From the NCBI GenBank assembly GCA_040002845.1, contig JBDUDR010000084.1:1-12072 (forward strand): DNA of 12,072 nucleotides, written 5' to 3'. The translations under genes were made by a program, and so were the position numbers. The stretch's first letter is position 1. The number at the start of each line of letters is the position of its first letter. The notes under the pieces were generated by a model. The model was not told the origin of the DNA and ran no database searches. It worked only from the letters and a program-made list of their open reading frames with translations. Of the stretch, positions 5,493-12,072 are shown piece after piece. Source of the DNA: JBDUDR01 sp040002845. GTDB taxonomy: Bacteria; Actinomycetota; Actinomycetes; Propionibacteriales; Nocardioidaceae.

Positions 5493-7861
5493 CAGTGCGG
5501 CCAGGTCCAGTCACGGATCTCGGCCAGGTCCTCGCCGTACTCGAGTACGTGCGTGCGATGACGCGTACGCATGTCGACCAGATGTTGGCGCAGGGCGGCC
5601 GCCCGGGTGGTCAGCCCTGGCACCCGGTCGATCACGTCCATCGCCAGGTGAAAGCGGTCCAGGTCGTTCATGACGACCATGTCGAAGGGCGTTGTCGTCG
5701 TCCCTTCCTCCTTGTACCCGCGCACATGCAGATGATCGTGGTTGTTTCGCCGGTAGGTCAGCCGGTGGATCAGCCACGGATATCCGTGGTACGCGAAGAC
5801 CACCGGGCGGTCGCGTGGGAACAACGCGTCGTACTCGGCGTCGGTGAGTCCGTGCGGATGTTCACTCGCCGGCTGCAAGCGCATCAGGTCGACCACGTTG
5901 ATGACCCGGATGCGCAGGTCTGGAAGGTGCCGGCGCAGCAGCTCGGTGGCCGCCAACGCCTCCATCGTCGGTACGTCTCCAGCACACGCGAGCACGACGT
6001 GGGGGTCCCCGTCGTCGTTGCTCGCCCATTCCCAGATACCCAGGCCGCGTGTGCAATGCAGGGCAGCCTGTTCGCCGTCGAGCCAGTCCAGCTGAGGCTG
6101 CTTCCCGGCCACCACGACGTTGACGTAGTCGCGGCTGCGTAGGCAGTGATCGGCTACCGACAGCAGACAGTTGGTGTCCGGCGGAAGGTAGACCCTGATG
6201 ACCTCCGCCTTCTTGTTGACCACATGGTCGACGAAGCCTGGGTCCTGGTGCGAGAAGCCGTTATGGTCCTGGCGCCACACGTGAGACGTCAGCAGGTAGT
6301 TCAACGACGGGATCGATCGCCTCCACTCCAGCTCACGCGAGATCTTCAGCCATTTCGCGTGTTGGTTGAACATCGAGTCCACCACGTGGGTGAACGCCTC
6401 GTAACACGAGAAGATCCCGTGCCTGCCGGTCAGCAAGTAGCCCTCCAGCCAGCCCTGACAGGTGTGCTCGCTCAGGATCTCCATTACCCGACCGTCCACC
6501 GCGAGATGCTCGTCGGTGGGCAGGGTCGAGGCGTTCCAGGTCTTCCCGGTCGCCTCGAAGACGGCATCGAGCCGGTTGCTCGCGGTCTCGTCAGGACCGA
6601 ACAGCCGGAAGTTGGCGGTGCCAGCGTTCCGTCGCAGCAGGTCGCGGAGGAAGGCGCCCAACACCTTCGTCGGCTCGTGGACCTCGACTCCGGGACGCGC
6701 CACCTCGACTGCGTACTCCCGGAAGTCGGGGAGGTCCAGGTCGCGGGTCAGCAGGCCCCCGTTGGCGTGTGGTGTCATACCCATCCGCCTGGTGCCCCGT
6801 GGCGCCGAGTCGACCAGGTCAGGGACCGGGCGACCATCGTCGTCGAACAGCTCATGCGGACGATAGCCGCGCATCCACCGCTCCAGGATGTCCAAGTGCT
6901 CGGCTGAGTTCCGCACGTCGCCGACCGGGACCTGGTGCGCACGCCAGGTGCCTTCGACGGGTAGCCCGTCAACGTGTTTCGGGCCGGTCCAGCCCTTCGG
7001 TGTCCGCAGGACGACCATCGGCCACACGGGCCGACCGCCATCGCCGCCGGAGCGAGCGTCTGCCTGGACCTCATGGATCCGGTCGAACGCGTGGTCGAGC
7101 GTCGCCGCAAGACTTCGATGGACCGCCTCTGGTTGATCGCCGTCGACCAGGAATGGTTCGTAGCCGCACCCCGTCAGCAGGTGTGTCAACTCGTCGTCAC
7201 CTATCCGGGCCAGCACGGCCGGGTTGGCGATCTTGTAGCCGTTCAGATGCAGGATCGGAAGCACGGCACCGTCGCGCCGCGGGTCGAGGAACTTGTTCGA
7301 GTGCCAGGCGGTGGCCAGCGGGCCTGTCTCGGCCTCCCCGTCGCCGACGACACAGGCGACCACCAGGTCCGGGTTGTCGAACGCCGCGCCGTACGCATGC
7401 GCCAGGGAGTAGCCGAGCTCACCGCCCTCGTGGATCGACCCCGGGATCTGCGGGGCGACGTGACTGGGGATTCCGCCCGGGAACGAGAACTGGCGGAACA
7501 GCCTGGCCATCCCGGCCCGATCACGGGACACCTCCGGATAGATCTCGCTCCAGCTTCCCTCGAGCCACGCGTTCGCCGCGATCGCCGGACCCCCGTGGCC
7601 GGGCCCGATCACGTACATCATGGAGACGTCGCGATCCCGGATCACCCGGTTGAGGTGCGCGTACAGCAGGTTGAGACCCGGCGTGGTGCCCCAGTGCCCC
7701 AGCAGCCGCGGTTTGACGTGCTGGGGGCGGAGCGGTTCGTCGAGCAGGGGGTTGTCCAGCAGGTAGATCTGGCCAACGGACAGGTAGTTGGTGGCCCTCC
7801 AGTACGAGTCCAGGCGGGTGATCTCGGACTCGGGTACGGTCGCGGTGTCGATGACGCGCAT
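5492..7861 (-). CDS. xfp: Xylulose-5-phosphate/fructose-6-phosphate phosphoketolase
   Basis: A thiamine-diphosphate enzyme that cleaves xylulose 5-phosphate (and often fructose 6-phosphate) with phosphate to acetyl phosphate and glyceraldehyde 3-phosphate (or erythrose 4-phosphate). The start at ATG 7861 (MRVIDTATVP) gives 789 residues, the usual family length, and has AGAGG six bases upstream; a longer frame to 7954 has a non-conserved leader. Motifs in order: GHWGTTPGLN (55-64), GPGHGGPA (86-93), GGIPSHVAPQIPGSIHEGGE (129-148), the cofactor motif GDGEAETGP at 173-181 ending in NGYKIAN (207-213), and later EHTCQGWLEGYLLTGRHG and YEAF with the catalytic-region glutamates. Nothing is missing. 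Ninety-six bases separate it from the alcohol dehydrogenase upstream, and acetate kinase follows with a one-base overlap. Whether it prefers the five- or six-carbon substrate cannot be read from the sequence. Confidence 0.97.
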   Translation of the reverse strand: MRVIDTATVPESEITRLDSYWRATNYLSVGQIYLLDNPLLDEPLRPQHVKPRLLGHWGTTPGLNLLYAHLNRVIRDRDVSMMYVIGPGHGGPAIAANAWLEGSWSEIYPEVSRDRAGMARLFRQFSFPGGIPSHVAPQIPGSIHEGGELGYSLAHAYGAAFDNPDLVVACVVGDGEAETGPLATAWHSNKFLDPRRDGAVLPILHLNGYKIANPAVLARIGDDELTHLLTGCGYEPFLVDGDQPEAVHRSLAATLDHAFDRIHEVQADARSGGDGGRPVWPMVVLRTPKGWTGPKHVDGLPVEGTWRAHQVPVGDVRNSAEHLDILERWMRGYRPHELFDDDGRPVPDLVDSAPRGTRRMGMTPHANGGLLTRDLDLPDFREYAVEVARPGVEVHEPTKVLGAFLRDLLRRNAGTANFRLFGPDETASNRLDAVFEATGKTWNASTLPTDEHLAVDGRVMEILSEHTCQGWLEGYLLTGRHGIFSCYEAFTHVVDSMFNQHAKWLKISRELEWRRSIPSLNYLLTSHVWRQDHNGFSHQDPGFVDHVVNKKAEVIRVYLPPDTNCLLSVADHCLRSRDYVNVVVAGKQPQLDWLDGEQAALHCTRGLGIWEWASNDDGDPHVVLACAGDVPTMEALAATELLRRHLPDLRIRVINVVDLMRLQPASEHPHGLTDAEYDALFPRDRPVVFAYHGYPWLIHRLTYRRNNHDHLHVRGYKEEGTTTTPFDMVVMNDLDRFHLAMDVIDRVPGLTTRAAALRQHLVDMRTRHRTHVLEYGEDLAEIRDWTWPH

Positions 7862-7937
7862 GAATTGCCTCTCTGGTCGGCATGTCGGACCAGGCTTGCA
7901 CGCCACACGTCGGCGTACCACCCTCAGGCGGGCCAAC

Positions 7938-7951
7938 GGGACCAACAACCC
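7938..7951. promoter_or_regulatory. Weak DosR-like palindrome upstream of phosphoketolase
   Basis: Read on the minus strand the site is GGGTTGTTGGTCCC, which matches about 10 of 14 positions of the DosR core GGGACTWWAGTCCC, with the downstream half GTCCC intact. It begins 77 bases before the phosphoketolase start, a plausible operator or promoter distance, and lies in the 96-base gap after the alcohol dehydrogenase gene. In GC-rich DNA such partial matches arise easily by chance. Confidence 0.22.
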
Positions 7952-7957
7952 CACGCA

Positions 7958-8965
7958 TCAGCCGTCACCGATTCGCAGCACCGCCGCCCCAGCGAAACGA
8001 CCGTGCGCCAGGTCTGCCAGAGCCTGGTCGGCGTGACTGAAGGCGTACGGCGTGGTCCGGATCTGCAGCGGTAGCCGACTCGCCAGGCGGAGCAGCTCCT
8101 CCCCATCCGCACGTGTGTTGGACGTGACACTGCGGACCGAGCGCTCCAAGAACAGGTGTCTGCGGTAGTCGAGGCTAGGTACGTCCGTCATGTGGATGCC
8201 GGCCAGCGCCAGGGTTCCCCCGCGGTTGAGTGCCTCGAGGGCGAGCGGCACCAACTCCCCCGCGGGCGCGAACACGATGGCAGAGTCGAGGGCAACCGGA
8301 GGCGCGTCATGGGGACCCGCGGCAGATGCCGCGCCGAGCTCTCGAGCCAGCTCCCTGGCGCGTTCTCCTCGCGTGAGGACGTGCACCTCGGCTCCCTGGG
8401 CCAGGGCGATCTGGGCCACCAGATGGGCGCTTCCTCCGAACCCATACAAGCCCAGCCGACCACCCGGCGGCAGGCACGCGCGCCGAAGGGCCCGGTAACC
8501 GATGATCCCTGCGCAGAGCAGCGGAGCCACCTGCTCGTCCTCGTACCCGCCGGGTAGCTCGTACGCGAAGGCCGCCGGTACGACGACGTACTCGGCGTAC
8601 CCACCGTCCTCGTCCCAGCCGGTGTAACGCGACCGCGGGCACAGGTTCTCCGCGCCGGTCCGGCACCATCGGCACTGGCCACACGTGCTCTGCAGCCACG
8701 CCGCCCCTGCCCGGTCGCCCACCGCGAACCGCGTGACCGATGACCCGACGTCGACCACCCGCCCGACGATCTCGTGACCGGGTACGACGTGGGCTCGGTG
8801 CACCGGCAGGTCGCCCTCGGCGACGTGCAGATCGGTTCGGCAAACGCCACAGACCGAGACCTCGAGCAGCACCGCGCCAGGAGGTGGCTTGGGCACATCC
8901 CGCTCTGCGAGCGTCAGCGGGTGCGCGTCCACGGGCGCCGGGCGAGTCACCGCCCAGGCGCGCAT
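7958..8965 (-). CDS. Zinc-dependent alcohol dehydrogenase (AdhA-like, MDR family)
   Basis: From the ATG at 8965 (MRAWAV) the product is 335 residues, standard for zinc medium-chain dehydrogenases, which interconvert alcohols and aldehydes with NAD(P). Catalytic zinc ligands are Cys39 (CGVCRTDLH), His64-Glu65 (GHE) and Cys151. The structural zinc site is C-x2-C-x2-C-x7-C at Cys95, 98, 101 and 109. The nucleotide-binding loop is GFGGSAH (175-181), a variant typical of the AdhA-like subgroup. A TTG at 8977 four codons upstream is an alternative start that would overlap the DUF4389 stop. With the ATG the gap is eight bases, so cotranslation with DUF4389 is likely either way. In this operon it may turn acetaldehyde into ethanol to recycle NAD(P)H, but the natural substrate is unknown and no aldehyde dehydrogenase is present in the window. 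Confidence 0.93.
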   Translation of the reverse strand: MRAWAVTRPAPVDAHPLTLAERDVPKPPPGAVLLEVSVCGVCRTDLHVAEGDLPVHRAHVVPGHEIVGRVVDVGSSVTRFAVGDRAGAAWLQSTCGQCRWCRTGAENLCPRSRYTGWDEDGGYAEYVVVPAAFAYELPGGYEDEQVAPLLCAGIIGYRALRRACLPPGGRLGLYGFGGSAHLVAQIALAQGAEVHVLTRGERARELARELGAASAAGPHDAPPVALDSAIVFAPAGELVPLALEALNRGGTLALAGIHMTDVPSLDYRRHLFLERSVRSVTSNTRADGEELLRLASRLPLQIRTTPYAFSHADQALADLAHGRFAGAAVLRIGDG

Positions 8966-8973
8966 GGTGTCGC

Positions 8974-9669
8974 TCAAACGGTGCCCGGCCTCTCGTAGGC
9001 CGTCGCCGGCTCGGAGCCTCCGAGGTCGAGACGGAACGGGGGGTACTCATCGGTCATCAGGGCGGCATAACCGGCGACCCGGAAGCTCCAGCGGTTCATG
9101 CCAAGCACGAAGTCGAAGATCCCGCGGGGATACCTGCTGGTGAACAGCAGCGCGATGGCAGCGAACAGGACAAGCAGGAAGATGAGGCCGGGGGCCCCGC
9201 CTGTCTCCATCCATCGGTCCGAGTGCCGGCCCGCGTACGCGCCACCACCAGCGAAGACCCCGACGACGAGGTAGTGCGGGATGGCCAGCAACCACCACTT
9301 CACCAGCACCAGTCCGCGAGACAGGCTGTCCGGGTAGGCGACATCGAGCCTCGCCGGATAGTCCGGGACGTCTTGGAGCGTGAACGGCGGGTACCGGTCG
9401 GTGCCCAGCGCGCCATAGGTGTAGTACGACACACGCCACCACCAGCGCAAAACACCCACATTGAAGTCGAACATGCCTCGTGGATAGCGGCCGGTGAACA
9501 AGATGGCGAAGAACGCGACAACGCTGACCAGGAAGAAGGCGATCGCCAAGAAGATGAGGACCACAAAATGCGGGATCGCCAGCAGCCACTTGACCAGCCA
9601 CAGCCAGCGACTCAGCCCATCGTCGAGACTGGCCTCGACCCGGACGGGATACTCCTGACCGTCTGCCAT
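8974..9669 (-). CDS. DUF4389 membrane protein with internal duplication
   Basis: A 231-residue integral membrane protein containing two DUF4389 units. The duplication is plain: LVKWLLAIPHF (25-35) versus LVKWWLLAIPHY (122-133), GRYPRGMFDF (60-69) versus SRYPRGIFDF (158-167), and TDRYPPF (90-96) versus TDEYPPF (186-192). Each unit has hydrophobic segments that probably span the membrane (about 24-58 and 121-156), separated by amphipathic Trp/Arg-rich stretches. The start at 9669 has GGAGAGG six bases upstream. The function of the family is unknown. It heads the operon that continues with the alcohol dehydrogenase (stop and next start within eight bases), phosphoketolase and acetate kinase, so a role tied to this fermentative module, such as membrane association or small-molecule passage, is possible but unproven. 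Confidence 0.88.
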   Translation of the reverse strand: MADGQEYPVRVEASLDDGLSRWLWLVKWLLAIPHFVVLIFLAIAFFLVSVVAFFAILFTGRYPRGMFDFNVGVLRWWWRVSYYTYGALGTDRYPPFTLQDVPDYPARLDVAYPDSLSRGLVLVKWWLLAIPHYLVVGVFAGGGAYAGRHSDRWMETGGAPGLIFLLVLFAAIALLFTSRYPRGIFDFVLGMNRWSFRVAGYAALMTDEYPPFRLDLGGSEPATAYERPGTV

Positions 9670-9694
9670 GTTCGCCCTCTCCTGTTTGCATCGG

Positions 9695-9718
9695 CCCGGC
9701 GAGCCGGCCCCCGCCGGG
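9695..9718. repeat. Short hairpin in the leader of the DUF4389 operon
   Basis: CCCGGCG (9695-9701) and CGCCGGG (9712-9718) form a perfect seven-base stem around a ten-base loop, ending 25 bases before the DUF4389 start codon. If the transcript starts upstream, the stem would sit just ahead of the ribosome site. A GC-only stem is common by chance in this background, so function is uncertain. Confidence 0.35.
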
Positions 9719-9825
9719 TGTCCTGCTCAACTCGCCCCTCTTCATACTCCTGTGCGACACCCCCGTCGAGTGCCTCCGTCCGTTTGCGTCCCGATAAAGC
9801 ACAAAGTCCCGTGACGGAGAGGCGA

Positions 9826-10014
9826 ATGGCTGTGGTGGCCCGGGCCCGGTCCGCGGCAACCTGGCAGGGCAGCCAAGCGAACCTGCCCTCGACGGCGCTT
9901 CCGTGGGCCGCGATACGGATGTCGGCACGGTGTCAGAGGAGTTGGCATCAACCTGATGCTCAACATTCAGCTGAAGACGCGCGTGCGGCCGCGGAGGCGG
10001 GCGCGAGCCGTTGA
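9826..10014 (+). CDS. Possible small ORF, hypothetical (perhaps gene remnant)
   Basis: An ATG at 9826 is preceded by GGAGAGG with four-base spacing (9815-9821) and opens a 62-codon frame ending at 10014, seven bases from the converging DUF1003 stop. The neat placement and ribosome site favour a gene or the front of one. The product starts MAVVARARSAATWQGS, loosely like the N-terminus of OsmC/Ohr peroxiredoxin-like proteins (short strand, then a Trp-x-Gly turn), but nothing afterwards matches that family and no catalytic cysteine context is seen. I do not recognise it as a whole. It could be a truncated gene, a small protein or chance. Confidence 0.3.
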   Translation: MAVVARARSAATWQGSQANLPSTALPWAAIRMSARCQRSWHQPDAQHSAEDARAAAEAGASR

Positions 10015-10021
10015 TGCACGC

Positions 10022-10429
10022 CTAGCTTGAGGGTTGCCCATTGCCGATGACCCGGCGGTGCAGCTCCGTGGTCAGGGAATGGATCTGCCGGGTGAGGTCT
10101 GTGTTGGTCTTCAGCTCGAGCTCCTGCTCGGTGAAGTCGTGGTCCGCCTTGGCTTGCTGGAAGGCGGCCTGGCGGTTCTGTCCGATCATGACGAAGGTCG
10201 ACAAGAAGATCGCCTCGAGCGAGACCACCAAGGTGAGCTGTGGCCACGGGTTCGTCTCGAACCAGACCATCCAGACAGCGAACGCGACTGCGTGAATGTA
10301 GACGAAGGGCATGGATCCTGCGAAGGCGGTGATCGCATCCGCGATGCGCAGCTGCAGGTCCTCGGCGCGTCGTGCCTCCTGCGCGAGCACGATGGGGTGA
10401 CTGTGCTGGCCCGAACCGGTCGTCGACAT
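10022..10429 (-). CDS. DUF1003 family membrane protein
   Basis: From the ATG at 10429 the product is 135 residues. AGGAGG lies six bases upstream, which favours this start over the in-frame ATG at 10480. The DUF1003 pattern is clear: RRAEDLQLRIADAITAFAGS (20-39) leads into a first membrane helix (about 41-57), then NPWPQLTLVVSLEAIFLSTFVMIGQNRQ (60-87) covers the second helix and its conserved exit, followed by a charged coiled-coil-like tail (90-128). The family is widespread; its function is not established. It is transcribed toward the DUF4389 operon and lies 101 bases downstream of the MFS gene on the same strand. Confidence 0.92.
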   Translation of the reverse strand: MSTTGSGQHSHPIVLAQEARRAEDLQLRIADAITAFAGSMPFVYIHAVAFAVWMVWFETNPWPQLTLVVSLEAIFLSTFVMIGQNRQAAFQQAKADHDFTEQELELKTNTDLTRQIHSLTTELHRRVIGNGQPSS

Positions 10430-10444
10430 GCTGTCCTCCTGGTC

Positions 10445-10462
10445 TTGGGGCTGATCGCCCAA
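10445..10462. repeat. Short palindrome upstream of the DUF1003 gene
   Basis: TTGGGGCTGATCGCCCAA has perfect TTGGG/CCCAA arms around eight bases and begins 16 bases before the DUF1003 start codon. Its ends look like a DosR box (TTSGGG...CCCSAA), but the spacing is two bases too short for that consensus. It could be a regulator site or a small leader hairpin. Confidence 0.28.
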
Positions 10463-10530
10463 CGCCTGACTAAACCGCATCTGCCACCTGTCGTTCAGCA
10501 GTCTTCAAGGTTCAGGTCAGGGTGGCCGGG

Positions 10531-11808
10531 TCAGCCGATGCCTTGATCCTCGCCGAAAGGACCGGAGATGAGGCCCGACGCCACCACGGACGCAAGCATC
10601 CAAGCCGCGGCGTAGATGAATGCCACAGTTGGCGAGAAGACAGCCCACAGGATGCCGGCGACAAGGGACGCACCCAGATCTCCGACCGACTGGACCAGTC
10701 CGAGCATCCCGAACCCGTTGCCGCGCAGATGATCCGGCAGAACCAGGGCGACCGTGGTCGACTCGGCGGTTTCGGCGAAACCGATGCCCAGGCCGGACAG
10801 AACGAACGCGATGCCCAGCACCCACCACACATGTTGGTCCCAGGCGAACCCGGCGTACGCGCAGACGTAGGTGGCTGCTCCCGCGGCGAACACGATCCGG
10901 GGGGTGAACCGATCGGAGAGGTGCCCTCCGAAGATGGCTGAGACCGTTGCCGCGGCGTTATGTACGGCGTAGAGCAAGATCGCCGCAGCAGTAGCGGACG
11001 TCAGACTGCGTCCATCAACGTGAAGGAGGTTGGTGGCACGCAGGATGAGGAGTGTGGTGGCCAGGTTTCCCAGCTCGAACAGGGCCGCCGGGGTGAGTGC
11101 CCTGGGCAGACCTGCCCGCCACAGTTGGCGCATATTGAACGATAAGGTGCGCTTACCCAGCGGGCTCCCCGCCGTGCGGCGAGCTTCCCTTGCAGCGACC
11201 GTGATCGCCATCGCCGCCAGCATCCCCGGAATGATCGCCAGCAAGATCGCGTGCCGGATGCCCACCAGCCCCACCAGCGCCGAGGCAAGCAGCGGGCCCA
11301 AGATAGCGCCCGCGTTGTCGCCAGCCCGCTCGATCCCCGTCGCTCGCCCGTAGGCATTCCTGGGCGTGATCGACATGAGCAGACTGTCCCGGGCAGGGCT
11401 CCGGATCCCGCGAGATATCCATGCCAGCGCGCGCAGGACCGCGACCTGCCAGACAGCGGCTGCGAGACCGATGGCCGCAGTAGCAACGGCCGTCCCGACA
11501 TATCCGCCGGAGGCGAGCCGACCTCGTCGTGCCGGGTCGTTCGACAACGGGCCACCGGCGAGCTTGCTGACCCCCATCAGGGCATCCGAGGCGCCTTCGA
11601 TGGCGCCAAGCGCACCCGGCCCTGCGTGCAGCGTCGACGTGAGGAAAGTAGGAAGCAGCGACGTCGCGAGCTCGTGACCCGCGTCGCTGAACAACGATGC
11701 ACCGCCCACACCCCATACCCCACGAGTCAGCCAGCGTTCGCCGTTGGCTGGCGGTACGCCTTGAGGTGGCTGGTCGGTCTGTGCCACGGGCTGATCCTTC
11801 CGCTTCAT
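10531..11808 (-). CDS. Major facilitator superfamily transporter
   Basis: A 425-residue, probably 12-helix MFS permease, complete in length. After a hydrophilic N-terminus (1-25) come helices with an early acidic SDAGHE segment in helix 1, the helix 2-3 region GALGAIEGASDALMGVSKLAGGPLSND in two parts, LAWISRGIRSPARDSLL (family-like helix 4 motif with Arg), and a Gly-rich helix 5 (RAGDNAGAILGPLLAS). A basic central loop (about 212-232) divides the halves, and the second half contains GGHLSDRFTPR, the A-type motif. The substrate cannot be predicted; the subgroup resembles drug/metabolite exporters. The ATG at 11808 is preceded in frame by a TTG at 11814; neither has a clear ribosome site. The region upstream is occupied by an antiparallel PPOX fragment, so its original promoter may have been replaced. 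Confidence 0.9.
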   Translation of the reverse strand: MKRKDQPVAQTDQPPQGVPPANGERWLTRGVWGVGGASLFSDAGHELATSLLPTFLTSTLHAGPGALGAIEGASDALMGVSKLAGGPLSNDPARRGRLASGGYVGTAVATAAIGLAAAVWQVAVLRALAWISRGIRSPARDSLLMSITPRNAYGRATGIERAGDNAGAILGPLLASALVGLVGIRHAILLAIIPGMLAAMAITVAAREARRTAGSPLGKRTLSFNMRQLWRAGLPRALTPAALFELGNLATTLLILRATNLLHVDGRSLTSATAAAILLYAVHNAAATVSAIFGGHLSDRFTPRIVFAAGAATYVCAYAGFAWDQHVWWVLGIAFVLSGLGIGFAETAESTTVALVLPDHLRGNGFGMLGLVQSVGDLGASLVAGILWAVFSPTVAFIYAAAWMLASVVASGLISGPFGEDQGIG

Positions 11809-11816
11809 GTTCAATC

Positions 11817-11960
11817 GGGACGTATGGCCCGCAGCTCTTTCCCATCAACACGGTCGTCGATAACCGCACGCTCGTGTTCCGTGCCGCGGAGGGAACAAAG
11901 CTCGCAGCCACCGCCATCAGCGGGCGGGTCACAGTGGAGGCTGACGGCACGGAGCCGAGG
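11817..11960 (+). pseudogene. Internal fragment of a PPOX-family gene
   Basis: In this frame the plus strand encodes YGPQLFPINTVVDNRTLVF followed by RAAEGTKLAATAISGRVTVE and ADGTEP. That is the central part of a PPOX split barrel: the (I/L)-x-P-(I/V)-N strand, the FR-x-x-x-G-x-KL cofactor loop and the next V-x-(F/V)-E-(A/G)-D strand. It parallels residues 34-74 of the intact PPOX protein at 2148-2609 but is clearly a different gene. The N-terminal helix and the C-terminal half are both missing, and no start with a ribosome site belongs to it. Upstream the frame runs into antisense of the MFS gene. It is a relic, probably cut on both sides by deletions. Confidence 0.68.
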
Positions 11961-12038
11961 CGACCAAGGCTGAGAATGCCGCCTTGGCGCGGGCCGTGAG
12001 GGGCGACAGACTGGCACTACCGACAGGAGGGACAGGGT

Positions 12039-12072
12039 ATGAGAGTCGGCGTGCACGTAGTCAACTTCACCT
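12039..12072 (+). CDS. Start of a gene, possibly LLM-class flavin/F420 oxidoreductase (partial)
   Basis: An ATG at 12039 with a strong AGGAGG (12025-12030, eight bases away) opens a frame that reads MRVGVHVVNFT before the window ends. The basic-hydrophobic start followed by a first beta strand and an N-(F/W)-T/S turn resembles the N-terminus of luciferase-like (LLM-class) F420-dependent oxidoreductases. Eleven residues cannot prove this. The presence of a real gene start is well supported; the product name is tentative. Confidence 0.5.
   Translation, partial: MRVGVHVVNFT

Larger units (their letters stand above)
9670..10021. other. 352-base intergenic region between DUF4389 and DUF1003 genes
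   Basis: This region should hold the promoter of the DUF4389-led operon. It contains the hairpin at 9695-9718. On the minus strand at 9810-9797 it reads GGGACTTTGTGCTT, whose first eight bases equal one complete half of the DosR core plus centre, although the other half is degenerate (about 9 of 14). On the plus strand it contains a small ORF with a ribosome site (9826-10014). I see no clear terminator with a T-tract after the DUF1003 gene. Confidence 0.5.

Noticed and set aside
5038..5571. Repeated gacgcgtacgcatg near 5038 and 5560
   Set aside because: Short similar strings inside two coding genes, most likely chance from codon use; no wider repeat.
7862..7954. N-terminal extension of phosphoketolase to 7954
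   Set aside because: The leader is Arg-rich and not family-like; the ATG at 7861 gives the standard length and has a ribosome site.
9970..10012. GC-rich partial palindromes after the DUF1003 gene as a terminator
   Set aside because: The stems are short and interrupted and have no T-tract; GC background explains them.
8740..10014. A 424-codon open frame on the plus strand
   Set aside because: Its main part is antisense to the alcohol dehydrogenase and DUF4389 genes, with Arg/Pro-rich low-complexity translation typical of shadow frames in GC-rich DNA. Only the last 62 codons have independent support.
1..12072. tRNA, rRNA, CRISPR array, transposase, integrase or phage genes
   Set aside because: None of their signatures was seen on either strand.

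Overview
The window is high-GC DNA from an actinomycete. The evidence is the GC-rich third codon positions, frequent GTG/TTG start options, GGAGG ribosome binding sites, and families typical of F420-using actinobacteria (split-barrel PPOX proteins, an Acg-type nitroreductase, a probable LLM-class oxidoreductase start). I cannot name the genus. The gene set resembles the hypoxia/stress neighbourhoods known from actinobacteria: tandem universal stress protein, PPOX protein, Acg nitroreductase, phosphoketolase, acetate kinase and zinc alcohol dehydrogenase.

Left part (1-2050): the start of a copper-binding lipoprotein running off the left edge (minus strand); an MmcQ/YjbR protein (minus); a strong inverted repeat; a scar in which the front of a dihydrofolate-reductase-family gene is joined out of frame to the tail of an F420-type PPOX gene (plus); a small four-helix membrane protein (plus); and a dodecin (minus).

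Centre (2148-4413): a two-domain universal stress protein whose stop overlaps the start of a PPOX protein (minus). It is divergent from an Acg-family nitroreductase gene (plus) that has lost an internal block and carries a frameshift. The divergent promoter region contains a DosR-box-like palindrome.

Right-centre (4386-9669): a compact minus-strand operon in the order DUF4389 membrane protein, zinc alcohol dehydrogenase, phosphoketolase, acetate kinase. Phosphoketolase makes acetyl phosphate from sugar phosphates, acetate kinase converts it to acetate plus ATP, and the dehydrogenase could re-oxidise NAD(P)H. Together they suggest a fermentative ATP route for low-oxygen or stress conditions.

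Right part (9670-12072): an intergenic region with a possible small ORF, a DUF1003 membrane protein and an MFS exporter (both minus), a two-sided fragment of another PPOX gene (plus), and the first codons of a probable LLM-class flavin/F420 oxidoreductase (plus).

The most unusual aspect is the contrast between an intact fermentation/stress operon and three separate broken flavin- or F420-type oxidoreductase loci in 12 kb. I saw no tRNA, rRNA, CRISPR array, transposase or integrase.
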